From positions 1-58,380 of the forward strand of contig NZ_JAFLDT010000016.1 in the NCBI RefSeq assembly GCF_017302315.1: a stretch of 58,380 nucleotides of DNA, in the 5' to 3' direction. Numbering within the stretch: position 1 is the first letter of the stretch; each line of letters opens with the position of its first letter. The notes under the pieces were generated by a model. The model saw only the letters and a program-made list of their open reading frames with translations, searched no databases and was not told the DNA's origin. Below, piece after piece: positions 9,425 through 19,688 of the stretch. Source of the stretch: Zoogloea sp. Lineage in GTDB: Bacteria; Pseudomonadota; Gammaproteobacteria; Burkholderiales; Rhodocyclaceae. Both the position numbers and the translations under genes were made by a program.

Positions 9425-10063
9425 TTAATGCGCGGACACGATCGTGGATTGGGCCTGCGCCGACAGTTCGTCGAGTATCCGGCGGAGTTCTTGTTTGGGT
9501 GCCTTCTGTATCCGTCGCAGCAGTGCGTGGGAGACATCATGGACACCAAACTGACGGCCTAGCTCCTCCTTAAGCCTGAGCAGGAGACTTGCCGCCATCT
9601 CCGCATCAGCCAGCGCGCGATGAAAGCGCCCCTTGCTCGGCAATCCGGCAAACTCCGCCAAGGCTTCCAGCTTGTGACTTGGTGCCTGGGGCAGAATCCG
9701 CCGCGAAAGAAGCATAGAGCAGGCAAAGGCCTGCCGTCGGTGCAACCCGAGCCGGCCAAGCTCCGCGTCCCAGAACTTGCTGTCAAAGGACGCGTTATGG
9801 GCCACCAGCGGCAGATCGCCTACAAATTCGAAGACCTCCCGCATAACCCGGGCGGCGGATGGTGCCGCCCGTATCATCGCGCTGGAGATCCCAGTGAGGT
9901 TCTGGATGTGGGATGGAATGGAAACTCCCGCATTCATCAGGCTCTGGTAGCGGTCCAGCACGCTGCCGTTGTGTACGATCACCGCGGCGATCTCGGTGGC
10001 CCTGTCACCCTGGGCGGGGGAAAGGCCCGTGGTTTCAAAGTCGATGACGACGACACGCTCCAT
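9425..10063 (-). CDS. DnaQ-like 3'-5' exonuclease (DEDDh family)
   Basis: A 212-residue protein with the exonuclease fold of DNA polymerase III epsilon. ExoI has [10 protein letters not shown] (Asp and Glu metal ligands), ExoII has [12 protein letters not shown], and ExoIII has [15 protein letters not shown] with the His and Asp of the DEDDh class. There is no polymerase-binding C-terminal tail like that of E. coli DnaQ, and a UvrC-type nuclease fusion is absent, so this is a stand-alone accessory exonuclease. The start at 10063 is set by AAGGAAAAGTG just upstream and by the catalytic strand beginning at residue 3; an upstream in-frame extension is not family-like. Confidence 0.9.
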   Translation of the reverse strand: MERVVVIDFETTGLSPAQGDRATEIAAVIVHNGSVLDRYQSLMNAGVSIPSHIQNLTGISSAMIRAAPSAARVMREVFEFVGDLPLVAHNASFDSKFWDAELGRLGLHRRQAFACSMLLSRRILPQAPSHKLEALAEFAGLPSKGRFHRALADAEMAASLLLRLKEELGRQFGVHDVSHALLRRIQKAPKQELRRILDELSAQAQSTIVSAH

Positions 10064-10151
10064 CACTTTTCCTTGTACTCCCCTCGTGCAGCACCGCGGC
10101 ACGCACCCGCGAGACGCCGCGTCCCGGGAAAATACATCCGTTAACGAAAAA

Positions 10152-10175
10152 ACCCGCTTCTTGGCAGAAGCGGGT
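10152..10175. terminator. Bidirectional intrinsic terminator
   Basis: Stem ACCCGCTTC/GAAGCGGGT (10152-10160, 10167-10175) with A residues before and TTTTT after, so both strands have a U tract. It lies between tRNA-Pro and the exonuclease gene and would end the leftward tRNA transcript. Confidence 0.8.
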
Positions 10176-10250
10176 TTTTGCCGAAAGAAAGACAAATGTT
10201 CATCTGTCCTTCCACAGTGGTTTGAAGCATCAAGCTTCATTCCCTATTTT

Positions 10251-10328
<78 letters not shown>

Positions 10329-10383
10329 CAAGCTGCGCATTATAGACACTACCTTTGAAATTGCCAAGGCTTATTTTGAGTCT

Positions 10384-11334
10384 CTAGCTCGACGCCGGGA
10401 TCAGGAAGTCATCGGAGATCCGGCACCCCAGGTCGAAGATGCGATCACGAAAGTCTTCCAGATACTTGCGGAAACCGCCTTCGAAGATCCGCTCGATGCG
10501 ACCGAATCGCAGATGTGACTCCAACTCGCCGGCCAGTCGCTCCGTTTCAGCCGACCGGGCATTGGAGACGCGGGTCAGGTTGGAGTAGACCTCCTTCATG
10601 CTTCGGGCCAGCGAACGGGGCATGTCGGCACGCAGAACGAGTAGCTCGGCAACGCGCAGGGGCGTGATCTGGTCCCGATACACCTTGCGATACACCTCGA
10701 AAGCCGAGACGGACTGCAGCAATGCACTCCACTGGTAATAATCGGCGGCGTGAGCCGTCTCCTCGTCGGCACCCGGCAGGAGATTGAGGTATTTGACCTC
10801 CAGGATGCGTGCCGTGTTGTCGGCCCGTTCCAGAAAGGTGCCCAGCCGGATGAAGCGTAGCGCCTCGTCCTGCAGCATGGTCCCGATGGTGACCCCGCGG
10901 GACAGATGCGAGCGGTACTTGACCCATTCAAAGAAGGCACCGGTCCCCGACTCGAGCAGCTTGGCGACGGTGAAATCGCGCATCTTCAGCCAGGTCTCGT
11001 TGGAGGTTTCCCATAGCTCGGAAGTCAGGGTTCCACGCACGGCATGGGCGTTCTCGCGGGTTGCCCGCAGGCAACGGTAGATGCTGCCCGGGTTGTCCCG
11101 GTCGAAGATCATGAACTCAAGGACGGATTCCGTGGAGTACGCGGGGTACTTGGCAAGGTAGGCGTCCTGCAGCTCCATGATCTTGAGCATGCCGGACCAC
11201 ATCGCCGCCACCTCCTCGCCGTTCTGCGGCAGGAGGGAGAGCCGATAGGTGACATCAAGGATCCGTGCGGTGTTCTCGGCCCGTTCCATGTAACGGGCCA
11301 TCCAGAAAAGGTGATCAGCAGTGCGGCTCAGCAT
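10384..11334 (-). CDS. Alpha-E domain protein (DUF403)
   Basis: A 316-residue all-helical protein of the alpha-E family, starting MLSRTADHLFWMARYMERAENTARIL, which is the family signature. A second similar helix pair (LGTFLERADNTARILEVKY) appears in the middle. Alpha-E proteins are nearly always encoded next to a circularly permuted ATP-grasp protein and often a transglutaminase; comparative genomics predicts a peptide-ligation system, but no reaction is established. It begins 4 bases after the ATP-grasp gene in the same direction, so the two are coupled. The chosen ATG starts directly at the family motif. Confidence 0.92.
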   Translation of the reverse strand: MLSRTADHLFWMARYMERAENTARILDVTYRLSLLPQNGEEVAAMWSGMLKIMELQDAYLAKYPAYSTESVLEFMIFDRDNPGSIYRCLRATRENAHAVRGTLTSELWETSNETWLKMRDFTVAKLLESGTGAFFEWVKYRSHLSRGVTIGTMLQDEALRFIRLGTFLERADNTARILEVKYLNLLPGADEETAHAADYYQWSALLQSVSAFEVYRKVYRDQITPLRVAELLVLRADMPRSLARSMKEVYSNLTRVSNARSAETERLAGELESHLRFGRIERIFEGGFRKYLEDFRDRIFDLGCRISDDFLIPASS

Positions 11335-11338
11335 GTTT

Positions 11339-12757
11339 TCAGGCCTCCAGTACCCAGGTGTCCTTGGTGCCACCGCCTTGCGACGAGTTCACCACCAGCG
11401 ATCCCTCGCGCAGGGCGACGCGGGTCAGCCCCCCCGGCACCATCTGCACTTCGGTTCCCGAAAGGACGAAGGGACGCAGGTCCAGGTGACGCGGCGCGAT
11501 GCCGCTCTCGACAAAGGTCGGACAATTCGAAAGGGCCAGCGTGGGCTGGGCGATGTATTTCTCGGGGTTGGCAATCAGGTACTTGCGGAAAGTCTCGATC
11601 TGCTCCGCGGTGGAGGCCGGCCCGACAAGCATGCCGTAACCACCTGCACCGTGCACCTCCTTGACCACCAGCTCGGGCAGATGCGCGAGGGTGTAGGCCA
11701 GATCTTCGGGCTTGCGGCACATGTAGGTGGGCACGTTGTTGAGGATCGGCTCCTCGCCCAGGTAGAAACGGATCATCTCCGGGACGTAAGGGTAGATGGA
11801 CTTGTCGTCCGCCACGCCCGTCCCGATGGCGTTCGAAAGGGTAACGCGGCCGGCTCGATAGGCATCAAGCAAGCCTGGTACGCCGAGCATGGAATCCTTG
11901 CGGAAGTACTTCGGATCAAGAAAGTCGTCATCCACCCTGCGATAGATCACATCCACGCGACGCGGCCCCTGGGTTGTGCGCATGAAGACCTGATCGTCGC
12001 TGACGAACAGATCCTGCCCCTCGACCAGCTCGACCCCCATCTGCTGGGCCAGGAAGGCGTGTTCAAAGTAGGCTGAGTTATAGGCACCGGGGGTCAGCAC
12101 GACAACCGTCGGATCGGTAACACCAACTGGCGCAAGGCTGCGCAGGGTATGCAACAGCATGTCCGGATAGTGCTCCACCGGAGCAACCCGGTGACGGGCG
12201 AACAGTTCAGGGAAGAGGCGCATCATCATGCGACGGTCTTCAAGCATGTAAGACACACCCGACGGCACCCGCAGGTTGTCCTCCAGCACGTAGAACTCTC
12301 CTGCGCCGGCCCGCACCACGTCCACACCGGCAATGGCCGCATAGATGTCACAGGGCACGTTGACGCCCTGCATCTCGGGGCGATATTGGGCGTTGTTGAG
12401 CACCTGCTCGGCCGGAATATGACCCGCCTTGAGGATTTCCTGATCGTGGTAGATATCGTGGATGAAGCAGTTCAGGGCCTTGACACGCTGGCGCAGGCCG
12501 GCTTCAAGATCTTTCCACTCCTGGGCGGGAATGATGCGCGGGATGATGTCGAAAGGAATCAGGCGTTCGGTTCCGGACTCTTCGCCGTAGACGGCAAATG
12601 TAATGCCGTAACGATGGAACAGGGAATCTGCCTCTGCCCGCTTGCGGGCGATGCGGTCTGCCGGAGTTTCGCTCAGCCACGCGGCGTAGCCCGCGTAATG
12701 CGCACGGACACTCCCATCGTCCGCAGTCATTTCATTGAAGAATTTTGTGATGGCCAT
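11339..12757 (-). CDS. Circularly permuted type-2 ATP-grasp protein (DUF404/DUF407)
   Basis: A 472-residue protein with the permuted ATP-grasp order. Early segments YGITFAVYGEESGTERLIPFDIIPRI and VLEDNLRVPSGVSYMLEDRR (metal and nucleotide residues) come first; later come VVVLTPGAYNSAYFEH, RRVDVIYRRVDDDFLDP and VVKEVHGAGGYGMLVGP. The family is predicted to form amide bonds with ATP, with peptide or glutamyl substrates suggested. It is the first gene of an operon with the alpha-E gene. Upstream lies a sigma-54 promoter (12805-12820) and NtrC-like sites (12872-12905), so it is probably induced by nitrogen limitation. A transglutaminase of the type usually found with this pair is encoded separately at 25309-26214. 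Confidence 0.93.
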   Translation of the reverse strand: MAITKFFNEMTADDGSVRAHYAGYAAWLSETPADRIARKRAEADSLFHRYGITFAVYGEESGTERLIPFDIIPRIIPAQEWKDLEAGLRQRVKALNCFIHDIYHDQEILKAGHIPAEQVLNNAQYRPEMQGVNVPCDIYAAIAGVDVVRAGAGEFYVLEDNLRVPSGVSYMLEDRRMMMRLFPELFARHRVAPVEHYPDMLLHTLRSLAPVGVTDPTVVVLTPGAYNSAYFEHAFLAQQMGVELVEGQDLFVSDDQVFMRTTQGPRRVDVIYRRVDDDFLDPKYFRKDSMLGVPGLLDAYRAGRVTLSNAIGTGVADDKSIYPYVPEMIRFYLGEEPILNNVPTYMCRKPEDLAYTLAHLPELVVKEVHGAGGYGMLVGPASTAEQIETFRKYLIANPEKYIAQPTLALSNCPTFVESGIAPRHLDLRPFVLSGTEVQMVPGGLTRVALREGSLVVNSSQGGGTKDTWVLEA

Positions 12758-12804
12758 TAGCGCTCGCCTGTTATGTTGTGAAGCGGAGATACCACTTTTG
12801 GCTT

Positions 12805-12820
12805 AGCGAGAAGCATGCCA
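12805..12820 (-). promoter_or_regulatory. Sigma-54 (RpoN) promoter for the ATP-grasp/alpha-E operon
   Basis: On the minus strand the sequence reads TGGCATGCTTCTCGCT: the invariant GG and GC are exactly 10 bases apart, and the -24 element matches TGGCAYG. The -12 element is TCGCT instead of TTGCW. The predicted start site is near 12795, giving a leader of about 38 bases before the ATG at 12757. Confidence 0.65.
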
Positions 12821-12871
12821 ATCCAAAAACCTTGATATACAAACGACTTTTCGGCAATTCAACCTGCGTCC

Positions 12872-12905
12872 GCACCAGTTCAGTGCGTACGCACCGAACT
12901 GGTGA
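12872..12905. promoter_or_regulatory. Tandem NtrC-like enhancer sites within a 32-bp palindrome
   Basis: GCACCAGTTCAGTGC (12872-12886) fits GCAC-N7-GTGC exactly, and GCACCGAACTGGTGA (12891-12905) fits at 7 of 8 positions, as in the NtrC sites of glnA promoters. They are centred about 84 and 103 bases upstream of the predicted sigma-54 start site, a normal enhancer distance. Together they form nested palindromes around GTGCGTACGCAC (12883-12894). Confidence 0.6.
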
Positions 12906-13114
12906 AGCCTCCATGCAGCAACTCGGTGCGTATCCGCCCCGGATATGTCTGCCAGCCCGCCCCATACAAGCGCTCCGCCTGACTTCGAGCGGGCAGATAT
13001 GATCCGGCAGGCCCTTGAGATACGCCACAAGCCCGTGACAAATCTACTTCTAAAGACATAGGCCAGGCCGATACAATCCAGCCCGGCCGCATGTGCTGCC
13101 CACAGGATTCGATC

Positions 13115-15106
13115 ATGTCAAAGCCTCTTGCCAAGCGTTCTTACCGCACCCGCCCCCTGCTTCTGGCGGCGCTTGCCACCGCCGCGCTTCCGGTTTTCGC
13201 CGACGACAGTCTGAGCGCCCTCAAGCAGATGAGCCTGGACGCGCTGGCCGACCTGCGTGTCAGTACGGCAACCCACCGCAGCGAACGCCTGGAAGACACT
13301 GCAGCCGCCATTCACGTAATCACTGCCGAAGACATCCGGCGAAGTGGTGCCACCTCGCTGCCAGAGCTGCTGCGGACGGTCCCGGGCCTGAATGTAGCGC
13401 GCATCAGCGCCACCGAGTGGGCCGTGAGCGCCCGGGGCTTTAATAACCAGTTTGCCAACAAATTGCTGGTCATGGTGGATGGGCGCAGTGTTTACACGCC
13501 CTTCTTTTCAGGCGTGTTGTGGGACGAATTGAATCTGGTCATGCAGGACATCGAACGGGTGGAGATCGTTCGCGGCCCCGGCGGCTCGACCTGGGGAGCG
13601 AATGCCGTCAATGGCGTGATCAACGTCATCACCCGCCATGCTGAAGATACCCAGGGTACGCTGCTCAGCGTTGTAGCGGGCGATCTGCAGTCCGAACTGG
13701 TTCTTCGCAATGGCTTCAAGGCCGGCGAAACCGGTCATGCCAGGGTCTGGGCGAAGATTCACCAGAATGACCGGCTGGCGCCTGCATCGGCCGAGGACAG
13801 CGAGGACATCCGCTGGCGCGGCGGCAGAGCCGGCTTTCGTGGTGACTGGGAAGTGGGGGGCGGCACCTTGATGCTGGAGGGTGAAAGCTTCCGCGAGTTG
13901 AAGCGTGAGGAAAGGGCCTACTCCGGCGCCCACCTCCTGGGCCAGTGGTCCCAGACCCGGGGCGAGGCCCGGGACGAAGTGCGTGCCTACGTCAATCGTT
14001 TCACCCTGGATCATTGGCGTGTTCTCAATAATGGTGCCCGCGCCGAACTGGACACCTTCGACCTGAGCTACCGCCACCACTTCAACCCGGTCGGTCAGCA
14101 CAATCTCATCGCCGGGATCGGATATCGCAATATCGCCAGCGATGCCGTGATGACGCCCCCCGCCGGCGTAAGCCGGAGCAGCCGCACCGATCAGCTATTT
14201 AGCGCCTTTGCCGAAGACACCCTGGCCCTGGCCGAGCGCCTCCAGCTGACTGTCGGGGTCAAGGTGGAGCACAACGAATTCACGGGGGTTGAATGGCAAC
14301 CCTCCGCACGCATGCGTTGGACCCCGGCCAAGGGCAACACCCTTTGGGCATCGGTGGCCCGCGCCGTGCGAACCCCCTCAATCATCGAGGACAGCGCACG
14401 CCTTAGCTCTTACATCCCGCCCCGCGCCTTCACGGGCGGCCTCCCCCTTTTCATCACCTCTCACGGCAACCCAAATCTGCAAGCAGAGAGACTTGTCGCC
14501 TATGAATTGGGCTACCGGGCCCAGGTTACCCCCCGACTGAGCTTCGATGCCACGGTCTTCCTGAATGACTACGACCGCCTACTGACCGTAGACCTGATCG
14601 GCACACCGCGACTGGTACCGGGCCTGCCAAGTCCCTACCTCACATGGAACGCCCAGGCAGGCAATGCCCTGCGGGGTACGGCTCGCGGTTTTGAGCTTTC
14701 CATGGACTACCGTCCCGCTGACACCTGGCGCCTGCAGGCCAGCTATTCCCACCTGGACATGAACCTGGCCACCGAGCCCGGCAATGCAGAAATCAACCCC
14801 CTGCGGGCCGCTGGCGAATCCCCCACCCACCAGGCCACCCTGATCGCCCGCCACGACCTGCGCCATGACCTGGAGCTTGATCTGCAGGCCCGCTACGTCA
14901 GTGCCCTCAGCACCTACGCCATTCCTGACTACCTCACGGCAGACCTGCGCCTGGGATGGCGAGCCACCAGCCGGCTCGATCTGTCCTTCAACGGCCGCAA
15001 CCTCATCGGTCCGGCCCGAAAGGAGTTCGGTACCAACTTGGTCAACGCCAGCGATGCCTACCTTATTCCAAGGGAATACTACGTAACAGCCAACCTCCGC
15101 TTCTGA
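13115..15106 (+). CDS. TonB-dependent outer-membrane receptor
   Basis: A 663-residue receptor. Residues 1-29 are a signal peptide ending PVFADD. The plug domain spans about 45-165 (TATHRSERLEDTAAAIHVIT, then LLRTVPGLNVARI and VEIVRGPGGSTWGANAVNG). The rest is a 22-strand barrel ending in an aromatic C-terminus (YYVTANLRF) for BAM recognition. The ATG at 13115 has AGGA upstream. The genes after it encode a YfiR-like periplasmic protein and a CHASE8-type hybrid kinase, an arrangement that suggests the receptor's substrate or occupancy is sensed rather than simply imported. No Fur site was seen upstream. The ligand is unknown; the short plug without a signalling domain resembles colicin I/vitamin B12-type receptors. 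Confidence 0.95.
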   Translation: MSKPLAKRSYRTRPLLLAALATAALPVFADDSLSALKQMSLDALADLRVSTATHRSERLEDTAAAIHVITAEDIRRSGATSLPELLRTVPGLNVARISATEWAVSARGFNNQFANKLLVMVDGRSVYTPFFSGVLWDELNLVMQDIERVEIVRGPGGSTWGANAVNGVINVITRHAEDTQGTLLSVVAGDLQSELVLRNGFKAGETGHARVWAKIHQNDRLAPASAEDSEDIRWRGGRAGFRGDWEVGGGTLMLEGESFRELKREERAYSGAHLLGQWSQTRGEARDEVRAYVNRFTLDHWRVLNNGARAELDTFDLSYRHHFNPVGQHNLIAGIGYRNIASDAVMTPPAGVSRSSRTDQLFSAFAEDTLALAERLQLTVGVKVEHNEFTGVEWQPSARMRWTPAKGNTLWASVARAVRTPSIIEDSARLSSYIPPRAFTGGLPLFITSHGNPNLQAERLVAYELGYRAQVTPRLSFDATVFLNDYDRLLTVDLIGTPRLVPGLPSPYLTWNAQAGNALRGTARGFELSMDYRPADTWRLQASYSHLDMNLATEPGNAEINPLRAAGESPTHQATLIARHDLRHDLELDLQARYVSALSTYAIPDYLTADLRLGWRATSRLDLSFNGRNLIGPARKEFGTNLVNASDAYLIPREYYVTANLRF

Positions 15107-15116
15107 AGCCTCGGTT

Positions 15117-15721
15117 TTGCTTCGCTTCGGCTTACCACTTCCTTTTTTGGCCTGTCGGGTGCGCAGCTTGGCTGCGGGCCTGTGGCTGCTGCTCGCCCTT
15201 TCCGCCTCCCCCCAGGCCGGTGACGCGGGCCCGACCGCGTTTGCCGAGACCGAAGTCAAAGCCGCGTTTGTATATAATTTTGCCCATTTTGTGCGCTGGC
15301 CCGAGGGGAACATGGCGCGCAGCGGAGAGCCTTTCCGCTACTGCATTTTTGACGATACCCTTGCCGCCCTTTTGGCCAAGGCGGTTGCGGGCGAAACACT
15401 GGATGGTCGTCCCCTCGTCGTGCTGCGTCAGCCGGAGCTCCGCAACCTTCAGGAATGCCATTTGATCTACTTCGGCGAACAATCGGTGCTGGGCCCGATG
15501 CTCCAGGCCGACGTGCTCAGGCGTCTGGCGAGCAGCGCGATCCTGACCGTGAGTGACCAACCCGGCTTTGCTGCCCGGGGGGGCATGATCACCCTCGTCC
15601 GCAAGCGTGGGCGCATCCATCCGGTCATCAACACCGACGCGACGGAAAGGGCCGAACTGCGGATCAGCGCGAAACTCCTCAACCTCGCCACCTTGACGCG
15701 GGACGGCAAAGGCGGTGCGCC

Positions 15722-15725
<4 letters not shown>
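15117..15725 (+). CDS. YfiR/DUF4154 family periplasmic protein
   Basis: A 202-residue protein of the YfiR family. The leader hydrophobic segment LAAGLWLLLALSASPQAG is a signal peptide, then the mature domain begins ETEVKAAFVYNFAHFVRWPEG, the YfiR hallmark. Later it has RYCIFDD and ILTVSDQPGFAARGGMITLVRKRGRIHPVIN, also typical. In Pseudomonas aeruginosa YfiR represses the diguanylate cyclase YfiN in the periplasm; homologues next to TonB receptors and kinases are common but uncharacterised. The start is uncertain: TTG at 15117 or GTG at 15159 both keep the signal peptide. Its stop overlaps the GTG start of the kinase by 4 bases. Confidence 0.88.
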
Positions 15726-17701
<1,976 letters not shown>

Positions 17702-17769
17702 CGCCCGGACGGCCTGCTTCCCAATTGGGCAACACCTCACGTCGCGCGCAGGGCGGCCCCTTGCGGAGC

Positions 17770-17815
17770 TTCTCCACATCTTGTCCACAGTCTTGTCCAC
17801 CGCGTCTGTGGAAAA
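17770..17815. promoter_or_regulatory. Cluster of four DnaA-box-like sequences
   Basis: TTCTCCACA (17770-17778), TTGTCCACA (17781-17789), TTGTCCACC (17793-17801) and, inverted, TGTGGAAAA (17807-17815). Each differs from TTATCCACA by one or two bases. The three direct copies are 11 and 12 bases apart, about one helix turn. This is in the 141-base gap between the kinase and the pseudouridine synthase gene. It could be a DnaA titration or control site, or chance; no AT-rich unwinding element is adjacent. Confidence 0.35.
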
Positions 17816-17842
17816 GACTGTGCAAGAATCCACCTTATCCTA

Positions 17843-18556
17843 ATGCCCTTTCGAAGCATGCACTCGCCGCCATTCGTCCAGCAACGTGCTGACCCGCCAA
17901 CGCCGATTGCTTACAGCCCACCCCCTGGACTGCCGCCGATCCTGTATGCGGACGATGCCCTGCTGATCGTTGAAAAACCTTCGGGTCTCCTGTCCGTGCC
18001 CGGTCGCGGCCCTGGCCACGCCGATTGCCTGTTAAGCAGGGTTCACGCCCTGTTCCCCGACGCACGCATTGTGCACCGGTTGGACATGGCCACGTCGGGG
18101 CTGCTGGTGTTGGCCCGGGGGAGCGAAATGGAACGCCGCCTCAGCATTGCCTTCCAGAAAAGGCAGGTCGGCAAATGCTATCTCGCGGTCGTTGCCGGTC
18201 GGCCGACGCCTGATCAAGGCGAGATCCGCTTGCCCCTGATCACGGACTGGCCCAACCGTCCGCGTCAGAAGGTGGCCCCGGAGGCGGGAAAGGCATGCTT
18301 CACCGAGTACGCGGTGGTGACCCATCGCCCGGAAGATGGAACCAGCCGGGTAGCGCTGATTCCGCACACTGGGCGCTCGCATCAGCTACGCGTACATATG
18401 CAGGCAATCGGACACCCCATCCTCGGTGACGAGCTTTACGCAGACCCCGCAAACCGTGACGCCGCACCGCGCCTGCTGCTGCACGCCACCCGCCTGAGCC
18501 TGGAACACCCGGTGAGTGGCCAGCGACTGAGCTTCGACAGTCCAGCCCCATTCTGA
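17843..18556 (+). CDS. RluA-family pseudouridine synthase
   Basis: A 237-residue protein with the RluA catalytic motif RIVHRLDMATSGLLVLAR (nucleophilic Asp in HRLD). Earlier ILYADDALLIVEKPSGLLSVPG and later IPHTGRSHQLRVHMQAIGHPILGDELYA complete the domain. There is no S4 domain. The HRLDMATSG form and the short length match RluA itself (23S U746 and tRNA U32) more than RluC/RluD, but the exact target is inferred. The start may be 17843 or the ATG five codons later at 17858; the first roughly 25 residues are proline-rich and not part of the fold. Confidence 0.88.
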   Translation: MPFRSMHSPPFVQQRADPPTPIAYSPPPGLPPILYADDALLIVEKPSGLLSVPGRGPGHADCLLSRVHALFPDARIVHRLDMATSGLLVLARGSEMERRLSIAFQKRQVGKCYLAVVAGRPTPDQGEIRLPLITDWPNRPRQKVAPEAGKACFTEYAVVTHRPEDGTSRVALIPHTGRSHQLRVHMQAIGHPILGDELYADPANRDAAPRLLLHATRLSLEHPVSGQRLSFDSPAPF

Positions 18557-18583
18557 GCACCCCGGTACAATACCGACAGCCTC

Positions 18584-19651
18584 CTAGCCCGGATACTTGA
18601 ACGCGATCACGTGATCCGCCTCCAGGCGCACGCCGATCTTCTCGCCGAGGGCATGGTTGTGATGGGACGGCACCAGTGAAAGCACCTCGGCGCCACTCTC
18701 AAGGCGCAGCGTGTACATGATGTCGGCGCCGCGGAACGCCTTATGGAGCACCTCGGCGCGGGTCGGGCTGGCATCGTCATGCACCACATCGTCCGGGCGC
18801 AGCAACACGTCCACTGAACAACCCTTGCCGCAGACCCGACACCCCAGGCTGCATTCCACGGGCACACCGGAATTCAGTGTGCCCATCTCGATTCTCACAT
18901 GGCGCGCGTCCAGTACCTCACCCGGCAGGAACACCCCCTTGCCGACGAAATCCGCCACGAAACGGTTGCCCGGCCGGTGATACAGGTTATAGGGCGTGTC
19001 CCATTGCTGGATGCGACCTTCGGACATGACCCCGATCTCGTCGGCCATGGCAAAAGCCTCGTGCTGGTCATGGGTCACCAGCACCGCCGTCATGCCCTCC
19101 TTCTTGAGGATTTCCCGAACCTCGACCGACAGACGCTCGCGAAGATCCACGTCAAGGTTGGAAAACGGCTCATCGAGCAGCACCAGCTCCGGACGCGGTG
19201 CCAGCGCCCGGGCAAGGGCCACGCGCTGCTGCTGCCCCCCTGACAGCTCGTGGGGAAACTTCCGCCCCAGACCGCCCAGGCCCACCGTGGCAAGGAGCTC
19301 CTCGACCCGAGCGCCGCGCTCGGCGGCCGGCATTGCACCCAGGCCAAAGCCCACATTGCGCTCCACGCTGAGATGGGGGAACAGGGCGTAGTCCTGGAAG
19401 ACCATTCCCACCTGGCGCTTCTCGGGAGGAACCCGCAGCCCGGGGGCGCTCACCACCGCACCGTTGATCCGGATCTCGCCGCCCGCGACCTCTTCGAAGC
19501 CCGCAATGCAGCGCAGCAGCGTGGTCTTGCCACAACCGGACGGCCCCAGCAAGCAGGCGATACTGCCCTGGCCGAGCTGGAAATCGACCCCATTAACGAT
19601 GGTCTGGCTGCCATAGCGCTGGACAACCGACCTGAGTTCAAGTTTGGACAT
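18584..19651 (-). CDS. fbpC: Ferric iron ABC transporter ATP-binding protein
   Basis: A 355-residue ABC ATPase with Walker A LGPSGCGKTTLL, Q-loop VFQDYALFPHL, signature LSGGQQQRVALARAL and Walker B LVLLDEPFSNLD. The C-terminal TOBE-like domain reads DVLLRPDDVVHDD. Homology type and the neighbours fbpB and fbpA indicate periplasmic Fe3+ import. A cysteine cluster CSLGCRVCGKGC lies between the ATPase core and the TOBE region (bases 18818-18853). The ATG at 19651 starts just before the family's first strand (KLELRSVVQRYG). It diverges from fbpB across only 37 bases, where the palindrome ATTATAAT (19659-19666) can supply a -10 element in either direction. Confidence 0.92.
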   Translation of the reverse strand: MSKLELRSVVQRYGSQTIVNGVDFQLGQGSIACLLGPSGCGKTTLLRCIAGFEEVAGGEIRINGAVVSAPGLRVPPEKRQVGMVFQDYALFPHLSVERNVGFGLGAMPAAERGARVEELLATVGLGGLGRKFPHELSGGQQQRVALARALAPRPELVLLDEPFSNLDVDLRERLSVEVREILKKEGMTAVLVTHDQHEAFAMADEIGVMSEGRIQQWDTPYNLYHRPGNRFVADFVGKGVFLPGEVLDARHVRIEMGTLNSGVPVECSLGCRVCGKGCSVDVLLRPDDVVHDDASPTRAEVLHKAFRGADIMYTLRLESGAEVLSLVPSHHNHALGEKIGVRLEADHVIAFKYPG

Positions 19652-19660
19652 GGGATCGAT

Positions 19661-19666
19661 TATAAT
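19661..19666. promoter_or_regulatory. Shared -10 element in the fbpC/fbpB divergent gap
   Basis: TATAAT lies 23 bases before the fbpB start. It is part of the self-complementary ATTATAAT (19659-19666), so a leftward TATAAT for fbpC overlaps it. -35 elements are weak in both directions, suggesting activator or repressor control. No convincing Fur box fits in the gap. Confidence 0.4.
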
Positions 19667-19688
19667 TCGCAACAAGACGAAAAATCCC

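Larger units (their letters stand above)
12758..13114. other. Divergent regulatory region between the ATP-grasp operon and the TonB receptor operon
   Basis: 357 bases without a gene. It contains the minus-strand sigma-54 promoter at 12805-12820 and a 32-base near-perfect palindrome at 12873-12904 with two NtrC-like sites. Nothing else clear is seen, and no obvious promoter could be assigned for the TonB receptor side. Confidence 0.6.

Noticed and set aside
17702-17842. Chromosomal replication origin
   Set aside because: There is no AT-rich unwinding region, and dnaA, dnaN or other origin neighbours are absent.
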